Of a stretch of 36,468 nucleotides of DNA, positions 22,006-31,407 are shown one piece after another. The notes below the pieces were generated by a model that did not search any database, was not told where the DNA came from, and saw nothing but the letters and a program-made list of their open reading frames with translations. Within the stretch, counting starts at the first letter, position 1, and every line of letters begins with the position of its first letter. A program made the position numbers and the translations under genes. The DNA is from Syntrophobacterales bacterium Delta_02 (GTDB lineage Bacteria > Desulfobacterota > Syntrophorhabdia > Syntrophorhabdales > Syntrophorhabdaceae): NCBI GenBank assembly GCA_001603955.1, contig LVAA01000056.1:1-36468 (forward strand), read 5' to 3'.

Positions 22006-22153
22006 AAGACTGCTTGAGCCGCTTGAACCGCTTGAACCGAAAAGACCTACTGTAACAAACATCACTTCCGGACTATCTTCAGAAGAGCGTACGGGCGAAA
22101 ACCGCTTGAGGCGCTCAAACGCTTTGAGCGGTTCTAGCGGTTCTAGCGGTCCG
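22003..22153. repeat. 9-bp repeat array at the purB stop and degenerate partner
   Basis: From the stop codon the sequence reads TAAAAGACTGCTTGAGCC then GCTTGAACC units to 22038. It is the same stop-AAGAC-GCTTGA junction seen at the HD-GYP and HemN-like genes. A degenerate, partly inverted partner (GCTTTGAGCGGTTCTAGCGG) lies at 22121-22150. No gene is visible between 22006 and 22276. Confidence 0.7.
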
Positions 22154-22278
22154 GATTCCGATGGCAGATTCGGTCGATATCGAGACGGCAAGGATGAGAC
22201 GACGCAGGCGTACGTCCGTACGTCGAGGAGTCGAAGACGCGGCCAACGAAGAGAGCGGCCGGATATGCCATCGGAATC
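22154..22278. repeat. 125-bp element with perfect 13-bp terminal inverted repeats
   Basis: GATTCCGATGGCA (22154-22166) and TGCCATCGGAATC (22266-22278) are perfect inverted ends. The interior contains a small palindrome (CGTAC-GTCC-GTACG) and purine-rich blocks, with no credible ORF. Its right end includes part of the stop codon of the DUF1844 gene, so it sits directly at that gene's 3' end. I recall similar units as dispersed repeats in related genomes but cannot verify it here. Confidence 0.6.
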
Positions 22279-22597
22279 AGCAGGCGGCTTTTACGTATCG
22301 GATGTGGAGGTCGTAAAGGATGCCGTCGATGAGGCGTTCCTCGTCGGGGTTCAGGTTGCCCTTTGTTTTTTCCTTCAGGATCTCCATTATCGTGATCGTC
22401 TGCTTTGCCAGGGGAAGATTCGTGTTCTTTTCGTTGCTGATCGGGTCCGGCAGCTCTCCGAGGCAGACCATCGCCGATGTCGAGAGCGACAGCAGGAACG
22501 TGGAAAAGTTCAGTTCGGGGAAAAGATGCTCTTCCGCAGCCTCGCAGGTACCCACCTCGTCCTGGACCTTTTTCTTTATATCATCCAATTCTGCCAT
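22277..22597 (-). CDS. DUF1844 family protein
   Basis: The 106 residues match DUF1844: the core LNFSTFLLSLSTSAMVCLGELPDP is followed by NLPLAKQTITIMEILKEKTKGNLNPDEERLIDGILYDLHIRYV. Function is unknown. The family is small, usually helical and common in Desulfobacterota and Planctomycetes. It is the last gene of the minus-strand operon, 11 bp after the HtrA gene. Its stop lies in the terminal repeat of the 125-bp element. Confidence 0.85.
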   Translation of the reverse strand: MAELDDIKKKVQDEVGTCEAAEEHLFPELNFSTFLLSLSTSAMVCLGELPDPISNEKNTNLPLAKQTITIMEILKEKTKGNLNPDEERLIDGILYDLHIRYVKAAC

Positions 22598-22608
22598 TGC
22601 ACAGCCCC

Positions 22609-24015
22609 CTATAAAAGAGTATCGAGCTTCACCGGTGCGAAGAAGAGACTGTCGTCCCTTTTCACCTGGAAGAGGATGTAGTTCCTCTTGAGCCCTTCTA
22701 TCATGAACGTATCGAAATCTTTACGGTTCCTCACCGGGTTGTTGTTGATCCTGACTATGACGTCGCCCTTTCTCAGGCCCGATCTCATGGCGATGCTCCC
22801 GGGAAAGACCTTCACCACCACTGCGCCGTCCTTGTCGCGGAGGCGGTATTTCAATTTGGGATACCCCGATATATCGGAGACCTTCATGCCGCAAAGGATC
22901 TGGTCGACGGGCTGCGGCGTGTAATCCTCCACGTCGGCCGTGTCAATGTTGACGGTGTATCTCTTTCCGCCCCGCATGAGCCGGACCTGGAAGCTGTCCC
23001 GCGACTTCACGGAGCGGATGGCAACCTGTATCTTCAGGGACTCCCGGATCACCCTCCTGTTGATCTCGGTGATCCTGTCCCCCACATTGAACTTGTATTT
23101 CGCGGCCGGGCTCCCCGGTATGACACGCTCGACGAGAAGGTAGTTCTTCTTGTCCTCCCTCTGCCTCTCGAAGAAAAGGCCGAGGATGGGCCGCGTCAGC
23201 TTGCTCTCGGTGAATTCCGAGAGAATGGTCATCACATCGTCCATGGGGATGGCAAACCCTATCCCCTTGCCCTCGCCGTAGATCGCCGTGACTATGCCGA
23301 TGGGGGCGCCGTCGACGCCGAGAAGGGCGCCGCCGCTGTTGCCGGGGTTTATCGCGGCATCGGTCTGGATGAGATTGGCGTAGACCTTGTTGTCTATCCG
23401 CAGGTTACGTCCAAGAGCACTCACGACCCCCAGGGAGACGGAGCTGGAAAGACCGTAGGGGTTTCCGATGACTATGGCCCTCTCACCGACGCGGACCTTC
23501 CTGTCCCTGATCGTGAGATGGGGAAAATCCGTCTTATCGGACACGATCTTCAAGAGGGCGATATCGTATTCCGGATCGCTCCCGAGCACGTAAGCCTCGT
23601 ATTCCTTTCCGTTGATGAACTTGACCCTGATGTTTATTGCGCGGGCAATGAGGTGCTCGTTGGTGACGACAATACCCTTGGGGTCGAGGACCACGCCGGA
23701 ACCAATGTTCTCCACGAGTTCCTCCACCTCGTCCTCGCCGGAAAAATACCTTTTGAAGAGGGATGGGGATGATTTCTTCTCTTCCGACTCGGTCTTGAGA
23801 AGCTCCTCGGTCTTGATGTTGACGATCGCCCTGCTCGCCACCTCAACGACATCGGCCACCCTGTCGTCCTGCTGGAACTGAGAGTGCCTCTGCCCGAGCG
23901 CTGCCCCGGAGCCGAGAAGGCAAAAGACAACCAGGCTAAGGACCGACAGAGGCCAGCACAGCCTGCTCGCTCTGCCTTTCTTCCCGGATGATGGTCTTGC
24001 AGGTTCTGTCGTCAT
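22609..24015 (-). CDS. HtrA/DegP-type serine protease with PDZ domains
   Basis: The 468-residue protein has an N-terminal membrane or signal segment (about 20-42), a trypsin-like domain with His121 (VVTNEHLI), Asp151 (EYDIALLKI) and Ser227 (NPGNSGGALLG), and two C-terminal PDZ domains (about 270-365 and 375-460). It would degrade or refold damaged envelope proteins. The usual DegP motif around the histidine is TNxHV; here it is TNEHL, a conservative change. A basic, serine-rich region before the hydrophobic segment makes either an anchored or an exported form possible. Confidence 0.9.
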   Translation of the reverse strand: MTTEPARPSSGKKGRASRLCWPLSVLSLVVFCLLGSGAALGQRHSQFQQDDRVADVVEVASRAIVNIKTEELLKTESEEKKSSPSLFKRYFSGEDEVEELVENIGSGVVLDPKGIVVTNEHLIARAINIRVKFINGKEYEAYVLGSDPEYDIALLKIVSDKTDFPHLTIRDRKVRVGERAIVIGNPYGLSSSVSLGVVSALGRNLRIDNKVYANLIQTDAAINPGNSGGALLGVDGAPIGIVTAIYGEGKGIGFAIPMDDVMTILSEFTESKLTRPILGLFFERQREDKKNYLLVERVIPGSPAAKYKFNVGDRITEINRRVIRESLKIQVAIRSVKSRDSFQVRLMRGGKRYTVNIDTADVEDYTPQPVDQILCGMKVSDISGYPKLKYRLRDKDGAVVVKVFPGSIAMRSGLRKGDVIVRINNNPVRNRKDFDTFMIEGLKRNYILFQVKRDDSLFFAPVKLDTLL

Positions 24016-24067
24016 AGATGGTACCCGGCAACTGACAAGGAGAGTTCACACAGGGATCGTGTCCCTC

Positions 24068-25315
24068 TCAGGAACGGCCTTCCGCAGACCTGCGGCGTTT
24101 CTTGATGAGCTTCTTCACCGAATCGAGGATGATGTGGGCGATCTCGTCCTTGCTCAGCCGCGGCACCTGCTTGGTGGCCCCGGAACGGTCGATGATCGTC
24201 ACCTCATTCTCCTCGGAACCGAACCCTATCCCCTGCAGGGCAACATTGTTGGCGACGATGAGGTCCAGGTCCTTCCTCTTGAGCTTATCGATGGCATGCT
24301 CGATGATATTCTCCGTCTCCGCGGCGAAACCCACAACTATCCTGTCCCCTTTCACCCTGCAGAGCTCGGCTATGATATCGGGGTTCTTTTCGAATTCGAT
24401 CGTCATGAGGCTCGCATCGCCTTTCTTCTTGATCTTCTGGCAGTTCTCGTTCCTGCACCTGAAGTCCGCGACAGCGGCGGCCTTGATGACGACCGTGCAG
24501 TCCCTGTGGCATTCCATGACGGCGTCCCTCATCTCGCAGGCCGTCACGACGCGCTCCACCCTGATATCCGCGCGCGGAAACGGTATGGATGTCTCGCCGG
24601 TAATGAGGACCACCTCGGCCCCGCGCCTGCGGGCCATCTTCGCGATGGCGTAGCCCATCTTCCCTGAGGACCTGTTCGTTATGCATCGCACGGGGTCGAT
24701 ATACTCCGTCGTCGGTCCTGCCGTCACGAGGATGCGCTCCGAGCGCAGGTCCTTCTCGGTGAAGATGTCCTCTATCCTTTCAACGATCTCCTCTATTGCC
24801 GGAAGACGTCCCTTGCCTTCGGTCCCGCAGGCGAGGTCGCCGCTCGCCGGCTCCATGAGCTCGTAACCGGCATCCTTCAATTTCACGAGGTTCGCCTGGA
24901 CCATCTTGCTCGACCACATCTTGGTGTTCATGGAAGGCACGAAGAAGACGGGTACCGTCGTCGCCATGACCATGGTGGTAAGAAAATCATCCGCTATCCC
25001 GTTGGCTATCTTCCCGATGATGTTTGCCGTGGCCGGGGCAATAACAAGAAGGTCGGCTATGTCGGAAAGGGCGATATGCCCTATCTTGGAGCCCCGGAAG
25101 AGCTCGAACATCTCGTGGATGACGGGATTCCCTGACAACGTCTGGAAGGTGAGCGGCGTTACGAACTGCATGGCGTTCTTCGTCATGACCACGTGGACGT
25201 TGGCGCCGAGCCTCGTGAGGAGCCTGATGAGTTCCGCCGTCTTGTATGCAGCGATGCCGCCGGTTATCCCGACGATGATCTCCTTGTTCCGTAACATGCT
25301 GAATTGCGTATCCAT
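24068..25315 (-). CDS. coaBC: Bifunctional phosphopantothenoylcysteine decarboxylase / phosphopantothenate-cysteine ligase
   Basis: This 415-residue CoaBC has an N-terminal flavoprotein domain (VGITGGIAAYKTAELIRLLTR; PATANIIGKIANGIADD; PSMNTKMW; ACGTEGKGRLP). The C-terminal ligase domain contains ILVTAGPTTEYIDPVRCITNRSSGKMGYAIA. It converts 4'-phosphopantothenate to 4'-phosphopantetheine in CoA synthesis. coaD, the next enzyme in the pathway, lies upstream in the same operon. The ATG at 25315 is 4 bp after the carboxypeptidase stop; a later ATG at codon 7 is an alternative start. Confidence 0.95.
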   Translation of the reverse strand: MDTQFSMLRNKEIIVGITGGIAAYKTAELIRLLTRLGANVHVVMTKNAMQFVTPLTFQTLSGNPVIHEMFELFRGSKIGHIALSDIADLLVIAPATANIIGKIANGIADDFLTTMVMATTVPVFFVPSMNTKMWSSKMVQANLVKLKDAGYELMEPASGDLACGTEGKGRLPAIEEIVERIEDIFTEKDLRSERILVTAGPTTEYIDPVRCITNRSSGKMGYAIAKMARRRGAEVVLITGETSIPFPRADIRVERVVTACEMRDAVMECHRDCTVVIKAAAVADFRCRNENCQKIKKKGDASLMTIEFEKNPDIIAELCRVKGDRIVVGFAAETENIIEHAIDKLKRKDLDLIVANNVALQGIGFGSEENEVTIIDRSGATKQVPRLSKDEIAHIILDSVKKLIKKRRRSAEGRS

Positions 25316-25319
25316 GATC

Positions 25320-26504
25320 TTAAATGTTGAGACCGAGTCTCCTTATGAACCTCGTAAAGAGATTCGCCTTGGGCACGTAAACGGGAGAAACGATGTTCAC
25401 CTTGCCGATCATCTGCCCGTTCAATTTGATCACTACCTCGCCGAGCCTCTGCCCTTCTTTTATCTCCCCTTTTATCCGCTCTGGCAGGAGGATCTCCCGC
25501 GTGATGGCACCCTTTTTGTCGACTTCCATCGGGTAAAGGAAACTCTTCTCCGTCACTCCTTTCATTTTTCTGTATTTACCGTCGACGAGAAAGATGTCCT
25601 GATCGATCACTTCCCCTTTTTTCACAACGTTCATCATTTTATACTGCGAAAAGGCCTTTTGCAACCTTTCCATCGTGAAACTGTCCCGTATTTTTCCTGT
25701 GGGACTTCCCATGACGACCGCGATGAACCTCATGTCTCCCCGTTCGGCGGTAGCCACGATGTTAAAACCCGTCTGGGAGTAATACCCCGTCTTGAGACCG
25801 TTCGTGCCGGCAAACTTGCCGAGGAGCTTGTTCGTGTTTGTCAGGACGAACTTGCCGTCCCTGAAGGTATCCCTCTGTATGGATGTCCACTCCAGGATCC
25901 TGGGGTTCTTCAAAAGCTCACGGGCCAGGACCGCGAGATCACTGCACGTTGTCTGGTCCTCTTTCTCCCCCTTTGCCGGAGGCAGGCCGTGAACGCTGTG
26001 GAACTCCGTGGCGGCAAGACCCAGCGCCTTCGCCTGCGCGTTCATGAGGTTCACCATCTCGTCCTTGCTGCCGGCCACATATTCGCTTATGGCGTAGGCC
26101 GCGTCATTGGCGGAGGCGACCATCATCGCCTTCATGAGGTCCTCCAGAGTGAAGACCTCGCCCTCCTTGAGATAGACCTGACTTCCGCCGATCTTCGACG
26201 CCTCTCGCGATACCGTCACCTTGTCCGTGAGCTTGATCCCGCCGGTGGCGAGCTTTCCCATGACCACGTAGGCCACCATGAGCTTCGTTATGCTCGCCGG
26301 GGCCCGTCTTTCGTTGATGTTGCTGCCGTCTATCATCTTGCCGCCCCGGGCTTCGACGACGATAAAGGACTTGCAGGGATGTTCGGCCTCCTTGCCCTGC
26401 CGGACGGGCGCTTTCTTGCCTGCTGCATTTCTGGCCGCAGCCTGTGCCGTATGACTGATGAGGCACAACGATAGGACGATAAACAATACGAACAGTTTTT
26501 TCAT
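25320..26504 (-). CDS. D-alanyl-D-alanine carboxypeptidase (PBP5/6 type)
   Basis: The 394-residue protein carries a signal peptide (about 1-22), then Ser71-x-x-Lys74 (ASITKL), Ser131-Ala-Asn133 and Lys238-Thr-Gly240 (GLKTG), the three penicillin-binding motifs. A C-terminal PBP5-like domain and a short terminal amphipathic helix (NLFTRFIRRLGLNI) would hold it to the outer face of the inner membrane. It removes the terminal D-Ala from peptidoglycan pentapeptides. It lies between the slipin and coaBC genes. Confidence 0.93.
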   Translation of the reverse strand: MKKLFVLFIVLSLCLISHTAQAAARNAAGKKAPVRQGKEAEHPCKSFIVVEARGGKMIDGSNINERRAPASITKLMVAYVVMGKLATGGIKLTDKVTVSREASKIGGSQVYLKEGEVFTLEDLMKAMMVASANDAAYAISEYVAGSKDEMVNLMNAQAKALGLAATEFHSVHGLPPAKGEKEDQTTCSDLAVLARELLKNPRILEWTSIQRDTFRDGKFVLTNTNKLLGKFAGTNGLKTGYYSQTGFNIVATAERGDMRFIAVVMGSPTGKIRDSFTMERLQKAFSQYKMMNVVKKGEVIDQDIFLVDGKYRKMKGVTEKSFLYPMEVDKKGAITREILLPERIKGEIKEGQRLGEVVIKLNGQMIGKVNIVSPVYVPKANLFTRFIRRLGLNI

Positions 26505-26523
26505 ATCCTCCAGGTTCCTTACT

Positions 26524-27279
26524 TTACTTGCTTAATTTGTCCATAAACATTTTTATGAGGTCTATGGGCAACGGAAAGATTATGGTCGAGTTCTTCTCCG
26601 TTGATATCTCTATCAATGTCTGCAGGTACCTCAACTGCAAAGACATCGGGTTTTGGGAGAGGATCTCCGATGCCTCGGAAAGCTTTGTGGCTGCCTGAAA
26701 CTCACCTTCGGCGCTGATAACCTTCGCCCTTCTCTCCCTCTCCGCCTCCGCCTGGCGCGCAATAGCCCGCTGCATTTCCTGAGGCAGATCTACGTTCTTC
26801 ACCTCGACATTGGAGACTTTTATGCCCCAGGGTTCCGTGTGGGTATCGAGAATATCCTGAAGCCTGTCGTTCAATTGCTCCCTGTGTGAAAGCAGGTCGT
26901 CGAGTTCGGCCTGACCGAGAACGCTTCTTAAGGTGGTCTGGGAAAGCTGGCTCGTCGCGTAGAGGTAGTTCTCCACGTCGATGATGGCCTTCAGGGGATC
27001 GACGACGCGGAAGTAGACGACGGCGTTTACCTTGATGGAAACGTTGTCGCGGGTTATGACATCCTGCGGAGGTACGTCGAGGACAACGGTCCGGAGGCTC
27101 ACTTTGACCATACGGTCGATGATGGGGATAAGGATGATGAGACCCGGCCCCTTCGGCGTACCGAGCACCCTGCCGAGTCTGAAGATCACACCCCTTTCAT
27201 ACTCGTTGAGTATCTTTATTGCGCTGAAAAGAAAGAAGACAACGACAACAACGATAAACAGGATCGGAATGGAAAACAT
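26524..27279 (-). CDS. Slipin (SPFH/band 7 membrane protein)
   Basis: The 251 residues have an N-terminal membrane segment (about 3-22) and an SPFH domain with [57 protein letters not shown] and a helical tail with [20 protein letters not shown]. Slipins pair with NfeD-type proteases, and here the NfeD gene lies directly upstream, 4 bp away. The pair is thought to organise membrane domains and quality control. Confidence 0.93.
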   Translation of the reverse strand: MFSIPILFIVVVVVFFLFSAIKILNEYERGVIFRLGRVLGTPKGPGLIILIPIIDRMVKVSLRTVVLDVPPQDVITRDNVSIKVNAVVYFRVVDPLKAIIDVENYLYATSQLSQTTLRSVLGQAELDDLLSHREQLNDRLQDILDTHTEPWGIKVSNVEVKNVDLPQEMQRAIARQAEAERERRAKVISAEGEFQAATKLSEASEILSQNPMSLQLRYLQTLIEISTEKNSTIIFPLPIDLIKMFMDKLSK

Positions 27280-27283
27280 ACTC

Positions 27284-28573
27284 TTACCCTCCTTTTTTCC
27301 TTACCTTGATGACAAGCCCTTCCATTGCGGTGACCACAATCTCCTCGCCTTCACCGATCGCCTCGTCACTGTGGGCATTCCAGAGCTCGCCATGGACCAT
27401 GACCTTCCCCCTGCCGCCGGCGGCGATCTTCGTCCGGGCCGTCCCCGTCTCCCCGAGAAGCCCCTCGGAGCCGGTCTTGACCTTGGACAACTGCGCCTTT
27501 ACGGCAAAGGAGAGTATACCGAAAACAAATATCGCCGATATGATGGCGACTATGAGGATGGTCGTGAAGGATATGGCAAGCGGGCTGCCCGGAAGGTCGA
27601 CAAGCATGACCGAGCCGATAACGACGGACACGATGCCCGCGATTCCCAGGAGTCCGTGGCTGACTATCTTGACCTCCAGGATAAAGAATACGATACCCAG
27701 GAGGATCAATGCAAGTCCGGCAAAGCTGATGGGTATCGCCTGAAAGGCATAGAGGGCCAGGATGAGAGAAATGCCCCCGATAACACCCGGGAATATCGTG
27801 CCCGGGCTGTAGAACTCGAAGAGGATGCCGTAGATCCCGATCATCATGAGTATGTACGCAACGTTGGGATCGCTCACGTAGGCAAGGAATCGGAACTTGA
27901 AGGGCATCGGGATCTCTATCTTCTTCGCACCCTTCGTGTGCAGCACGACCTTTCCCTTCCTGGTCTCCACGGTCCTTCCGTTTATCTGCGAGAGAAGGTC
28001 GTCCGTGGAATCGGCCACAACATCGATGACCTTCCCGGCAAGGGCCTCCTTCGCGGTTACCGAGATGCTCTCCGTGACCGCCTTCGCTGCGAAATCGACG
28101 CTCCTCCCCCTCTTGGCGGCAATGCTCTTCGAGTACGCCTCCGCGTCGCTGACCACCTTCTTCATCATCACTTCGTCGGTCTTTTCCTTGCCTATGCTCA
28201 CGGGATGAGCCGCACCCGCGTTGGTCCCGGGGGCCATGGCCGCCACATGGGAGGCCAGGAGGATGATGGCGCCCGCCGAAGCCGCCCTCGCCCCCGGTGG
28301 GGCGACATAGACGACGACGGGGACGGGAGCGTCCATTATTCCCTTTACGATGTCCCGCATGGACGAATCGAGTCCCCCCGGCGTGTCGAGGAGGACCACA
28401 AGGGCCTCGGCATCCGCCTTGCCGGCCTTCTCAATGCATTCCCCGAGGAAAGCTGCCACGGGAGGATTGATGGCACCCTGTATGCGGACGGTATATACAT
28501 CTTTTGCGTGGGAGAGGGATGCGAAAAGAACGACTGCGCCGATAAGCGCAATAATGAAGCTCCGTCTCATCAT
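27284..28573 (-). CDS. NfeD-type membrane serine protease
   Basis: The 429-residue long-form NfeD has a signal peptide (about 1-24) and a ClpP-like protease domain with the nucleophile in [14 protein letters not shown] (Ser99) and a general-base lysine expected in the [15 protein letters not shown] region. Four to five membrane segments follow (about 235-355), and a C-terminal OB-fold NfeD domain ends the protein. Archaeal relatives cleave slipin C-termini. The stop is 4 bp from the slipin gene, and the start overlaps the coaD stop by 4 bp. Confidence 0.92.
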   Translation of the reverse strand: MMRRSFIIALIGAVVLFASLSHAKDVYTVRIQGAINPPVAAFLGECIEKAGKADAEALVVLLDTPGGLDSSMRDIVKGIMDAPVPVVVYVAPPGARAASAGAIILLASHVAAMAPGTNAGAAHPVSIGKEKTDEVMMKKVVSDAEAYSKSIAAKRGRSVDFAAKAVTESISVTAKEALAGKVIDVVADSTDDLLSQINGRTVETRKGKVVLHTKGAKKIEIPMPFKFRFLAYVSDPNVAYILMMIGIYGILFEFYSPGTIFPGVIGGISLILALYAFQAIPISFAGLALILLGIVFFILEVKIVSHGLLGIAGIVSVVIGSVMLVDLPGSPLAISFTTILIVAIISAIFVFGILSFAVKAQLSKVKTGSEGLLGETGTARTKIAAGGRGKVMVHGELWNAHSDEAIGEGEEIVVTAMEGLVIKVRKKGG

Positions 28574-29058
28574 CGCTTTTCGAAGATCTCCTTGAGTCGT
28601 CTCTCGACGGGAGGCGGCACAAAATTGGTAACCGAGCCGTGGAATGCGGCGACTTCCTTGATCGTTCTCGAGCTTATGAAAAAGTAGTCCTTGCTGGTCA
28701 TCATGAAAAGGGTATCCATCTCGGGGTTCAGCGTCCTGTTGATGGAGGCCATCTGAAACTCGTACTCAAAGTCGCTCATGGCGCGCAGACCCCTGATCAC
28801 GAATCGGGCGTTCACCTTCTTCACGTAATCGATGAGCAATCCGTCGAAGCTGTCGATGATGACGTTGTTGTTCCCGTTTATGGACTGCTGGATAAGGTCC
28901 TTCCGCTCCTCGAATGTGAAGAGCCCCTGTTTTTCAATATTGTACGCGATGGCGATTATAACCTTGTCGAAAAGTTCGAGCCCCCGTGTGAGAATGTCGA
29001 GATGGCCGAAGGTTACGGGGTCGAATGAACCGGGGTACACTGCGAGCGTCTCTTTCAT
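28570..29058 (-). CDS. coaD: Phosphopantetheine adenylyltransferase
   Basis: This is a 162-residue CoaD of normal length with the nucleotidyltransferase motif VYPGSFDPVTFGHLDI (TxGH at 16-19), RGLRAMSDFEYEFQMA, and ISSRTIKEVAAFHG in the ATP-binding end. It adenylates 4'-phosphopantetheine, the penultimate step of CoA synthesis. It overlaps rsmD and NfeD by 4 bp each. The rsmD-coaD pairing is common in bacteria. Confidence 0.96.
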   Translation of the reverse strand: MKETLAVYPGSFDPVTFGHLDILTRGLELFDKVIIAIAYNIEKQGLFTFEERKDLIQQSINGNNNVIIDSFDGLLIDYVKKVNARFVIRGLRAMSDFEYEFQMASINRTLNPEMDTLFMMTSKDYFFISSRTIKEVAAFHGSVTNFVPPPVERRLKEIFEKR

Positions 29059-29642
29059 GGTCTCTCCTTAAGCAACAGGGTCTTTGTGTCTCTCAACAGC
29101 GAGATCATCGTGTCACCGTATTTCCTGGTCCTTGCGCCTTCGAGCCCCTCAAAAAGGGACAGGCAGTCGCTTTCCCGCCTGGAATACTCGGCTATCGTAA
29201 TTGTATCTGAATTTCGAAGCGGATATTTCTCAAGAAGTGTCATGGCGTGCGTCACATATCCCATTTCGTAAGGAGGATCCATGAAGATCACATCGTAAAT
29301 GCACTTCCTGCCATAAAGCAAAGGGACTGCATATCTTACATCCATATGTAACACTTGGCAATACTTATTTAGTCCCGTGCGGGCAAGGTTCTTCCCGATG
29401 AGGTCCGCCATCTTCCTGTTCGCCTCCACGAGTGTCGCCGAGGCCGCCCCCCGGCTCAAGGCCTCTATGGAGAAGGAGCCGGAGCCGGCGAAAAGATCGA
29501 GGACCGACAGGCCCTCCACGCTGCCGATCATGTTGAAAAGGGCCTCCCGTACCTTGGACGACGTGTACCGGGCCACATCGCCCGGCAGGACGCGGATCGA
29601 CATCCCTTTGAGCCTTCCTCCCGTTATGCGCAGAGTCGCCAT
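29055..29642 (-). CDS. rsmD: 16S rRNA (guanine966-N2)-methyltransferase
   Basis: The 195 residues begin with the family start LRITGGRLKG. Motif I is VLDLFAGSGSFSIEALSRGA (48-67), and the catalytic FMDPPYEMGY motif contains DPPY at 122-125. RsmD methylates G966 of 16S rRNA in the assembled small subunit. The gene is 3 bp after the ArsA-type gene and overlaps coaD. Confidence 0.93.
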   Translation of the reverse strand: MATLRITGGRLKGMSIRVLPGDVARYTSSKVREALFNMIGSVEGLSVLDLFAGSGSFSIEALSRGAASATLVEANRKMADLIGKNLARTGLNKYCQVLHMDVRYAVPLLYGRKCIYDVIFMDPPYEMGYVTHAMTLLEKYPLRNSDTITIAEYSRRESDCLSLFEGLEGARTRKYGDTMISLLRDTKTLLLKERP

Positions 29643-29645
29643 GCC

Positions 29646-30590
29646 CTATTCGAAAAGCGCCTTCGTGACACCCGCTATTCTTTCCATGCCTTTTATCTCG
29701 TGTGCCTCGAGATACAGCAAGGTCAACGCCTTGTCTCCGTAAGTCTGTTTCAATTCTTCGATGTAATGCTCCTGCATCGCCTTGCGGAGACGGTGGAACT
29801 CGCAGTCAGCCTCCTTTACCACGTTGTTGATGACGATATTCTCGACGGCGAGACGGTTCTCCTCGAGCTCGCCTATGACCCGGTTCGTCATCTTCACGCC
29901 GAGGGCCTCGGGGATGGTGACGATGAGATACTTCACGCACGCCCCGTCCCTGATGAACTCCACGATACGCTCGGAGAGGGCCTCCCAGCCCGCGATTATC
30001 TGGAGGAGGGTCTTCTTGGATTCCTTGAGACGTATCGTGTCCTTTACCTTCTCGATATAACCGTACATATTCATGTAAAACTTCGTCGCCGCCTCCATGT
30101 GCGACAGGAAGAGCTGGGGAAGCTTGAGAAGCCTCAGGGTGTGCCCCGCGGGGGCCGTGTCCCACACGACCACGTCGTAGCTGCCGCCTTCCACGAGTTC
30201 CATGATGAAGTTGAGCATGTACTCCTCTTCGATCCCGGGGGCGGTGCCTATGTACTCGACAAAATCATAATCGACGCTGGCAAAGGAGGAGACAACCTCG
30301 TAGATCTCCGGGCCGAAGCGCTCCTTCCACCGCGCGAGGACGATATCGGAGGAGACCTCCAGACCGTAGAGTTCGAGGGTGTCATCTATCCTGGTCTCCC
30401 TGTCGCCGATCTCCTTTTCGAAGATGTCCGAAAGAGAGGGGGCCGGGTCGCTCGTGATGATGAGTACCTTCCGCCCCTCCTGCGCCATTTTCAGGGCGAT
30501 CGCCGACGCGCATGTCGTCTTGCCCACTCCGCCCTTGCCGCCGACCATGATAAGCTTGACCCCGGATCTGTCTATACCGCTGAGTCCCAT
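29646..30590 (-). CDS. ArsA/Get3-family ATPase
   Basis: This is a 314-residue single-domain ATPase with the deviant Walker A VGGKGGVGKTTCASAIALKM (17-36), switch I region DPAPSLSDIF, and the switch II segment VWDTAPAGHTLRLLKLP. Family members include arsenite pump ATPases and tail-anchored protein targeting factors. No arsenic genes are nearby, so a general sorting role is as likely. It is the first gene of the nine-gene minus-strand operon; the sequence upstream holds an inverted repeat. Confidence 0.85.
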   Translation of the reverse strand: MGLSGIDRSGVKLIMVGGKGGVGKTTCASAIALKMAQEGRKVLIITSDPAPSLSDIFEKEIGDRETRIDDTLELYGLEVSSDIVLARWKERFGPEIYEVVSSFASVDYDFVEYIGTAPGIEEEYMLNFIMELVEGGSYDVVVWDTAPAGHTLRLLKLPQLFLSHMEAATKFYMNMYGYIEKVKDTIRLKESKKTLLQIIAGWEALSERIVEFIRDGACVKYLIVTIPEALGVKMTNRVIGELEENRLAVENIVINNVVKEADCEFHRLRKAMQEHYIEELKQTYGDKALTLLYLEAHEIKGMERIAGVTKALFE

Positions 30591-30630
30591 AGACGAACAT
30601 CATATCATCTTTGAGGCCGGAAAGACAGGA

Positions 30631-30792
30631 AAGACGGTCTCAGGTTTCAAGTCTCAGGTTTCAGGCAAAAGACAGTTGCGGGTTCCGGGTTGCGTGTTTC
30701 GAGTCAAAGGCCGAAGAGGGGCAGTCCTCTTCCATGCACTTCAGCAGTTGGTTCTTAACCTGAGACCTGAAACTTGAGACCTGAGACGGTCT
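30631..30792. repeat. Long inverted repeat between the cytochrome b and ArsA genes
   Basis: The left arm (about 30631-30665) reads AAGACGGTCTCAGGTTTCAA then GTCTCAGGTTTCAGG. The reverse complement of the right arm (30757-30792) reads AGACCGTCTCAGGTCTCAAG then TTTCAGGTCTCAGG. The arms have the same length and few mismatches. The right arm starts at the stop codon of the cytochrome b gene (TAA-AGACC). This resembles the stop-AAGAC junctions of the 9-bp repeats but with a different unit. No gene lies in 30591-30792. Confidence 0.65.
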
Positions 30793-31407
30793 TTATTCTT
30801 CGTCGTGGCCTGTGAACATCGCCTTCGTGTGGGAGAAGGGGGTTTTGCCCAGGGTTGCCATGTAGAGGTGGACGATGAGGTAGATAAGGAAGATGTATCC
30901 CACGACCACGTGGATGGCATCGAGGACGCGGATCCCTCCCGTGGCGCGGATGACCCCGTAAAAATCCATGATGTTGCCGAACATTATCCCCGTTATGATG
31001 ATGAGCGGCATCGCGACGATCATGATGAAGGAATAGGCGAGTTTCTGCAAGGCATTGAACCTGGATTCCGGTGAGGGTACAAAAGGATTCGCGCTGCCCT
31101 GGAAAAGACCGTGGATGTAGTAGGACAGTTGACCGGGAATGGATCGTATATCCTTGAGAAAAATGATGTAATGGGTCGTGAAACCTCCCGCGATGACGTA
31201 TGCCGCGATCCAGAAAAGAAAGAACACCGTCAGTGCGTATCCGGTATATTTATGCAGGGCAATCACCAATCCGTAGTCCGGGATGATGACAAGGTCTGCG
31301 AAGCGCAGCTGCGCCCCCGTGACAACGAGGACAAATATGAGAAGGGCGTTTGCCCAGTGCCAGATGCGGATGAGGAGAGGATGAAGGGGAACGGCATTGT
31401 TTTTCAT
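30793..31407 (-). CDS. Membrane cytochrome b (b561-like)
   Basis: From the ATG at 31407, which overlaps the cytochrome c stop (ATGA), the protein has 204 residues. It has about four to five membrane segments and histidines typical of di-heme cytochrome b subunits: HPLLIRIWHWANALLIFVLV, LHKYTGYALTVFF, DAIHVVVGYIFLIYLIVHLYMA. It would take electrons from quinol in the inner membrane and pass them to the neighbouring multiheme cytochrome c, or the reverse. A longer reading from 31494 would run into the cytochrome c gene and lacks family support. Confidence 0.88.
   Translation of the reverse strand: MKNNAVPLHPLLIRIWHWANALLIFVLVVTGAQLRFADLVIIPDYGLVIALHKYTGYALTVFFLFWIAAYVIAGGFTTHYIIFLKDIRSIPGQLSYYIHGLFQGSANPFVPSPESRFNALQKLAYSFIMIVAMPLIIITGIMFGNIMDFYGVIRATGGIRVLDAIHVVVGYIFLIYLIVHLYMATLGKTPFSHTKAMFTGHDEE

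Noticed and set aside
22106..22681. Plus-strand ORF of 191 codons after purB
   Set aside because: It crosses the palindromic 125-bp element and then lies antisense to DUF1844, with no domain.
24906..26474. Long plus-strand ORF of 522 codons opposite coaBC and the carboxypeptidase
   Set aside because: It is the antisense shadow of two genes with complete catalytic motifs. Its own product is low-complexity and histidine/arginine-rich with no domain.
27032..28687. Plus-strand ORF of 551 codons opposite the slipin and NfeD genes
   Set aside because: It spans several real minus-strand genes and is of arginine/aspartate-rich shadow composition.
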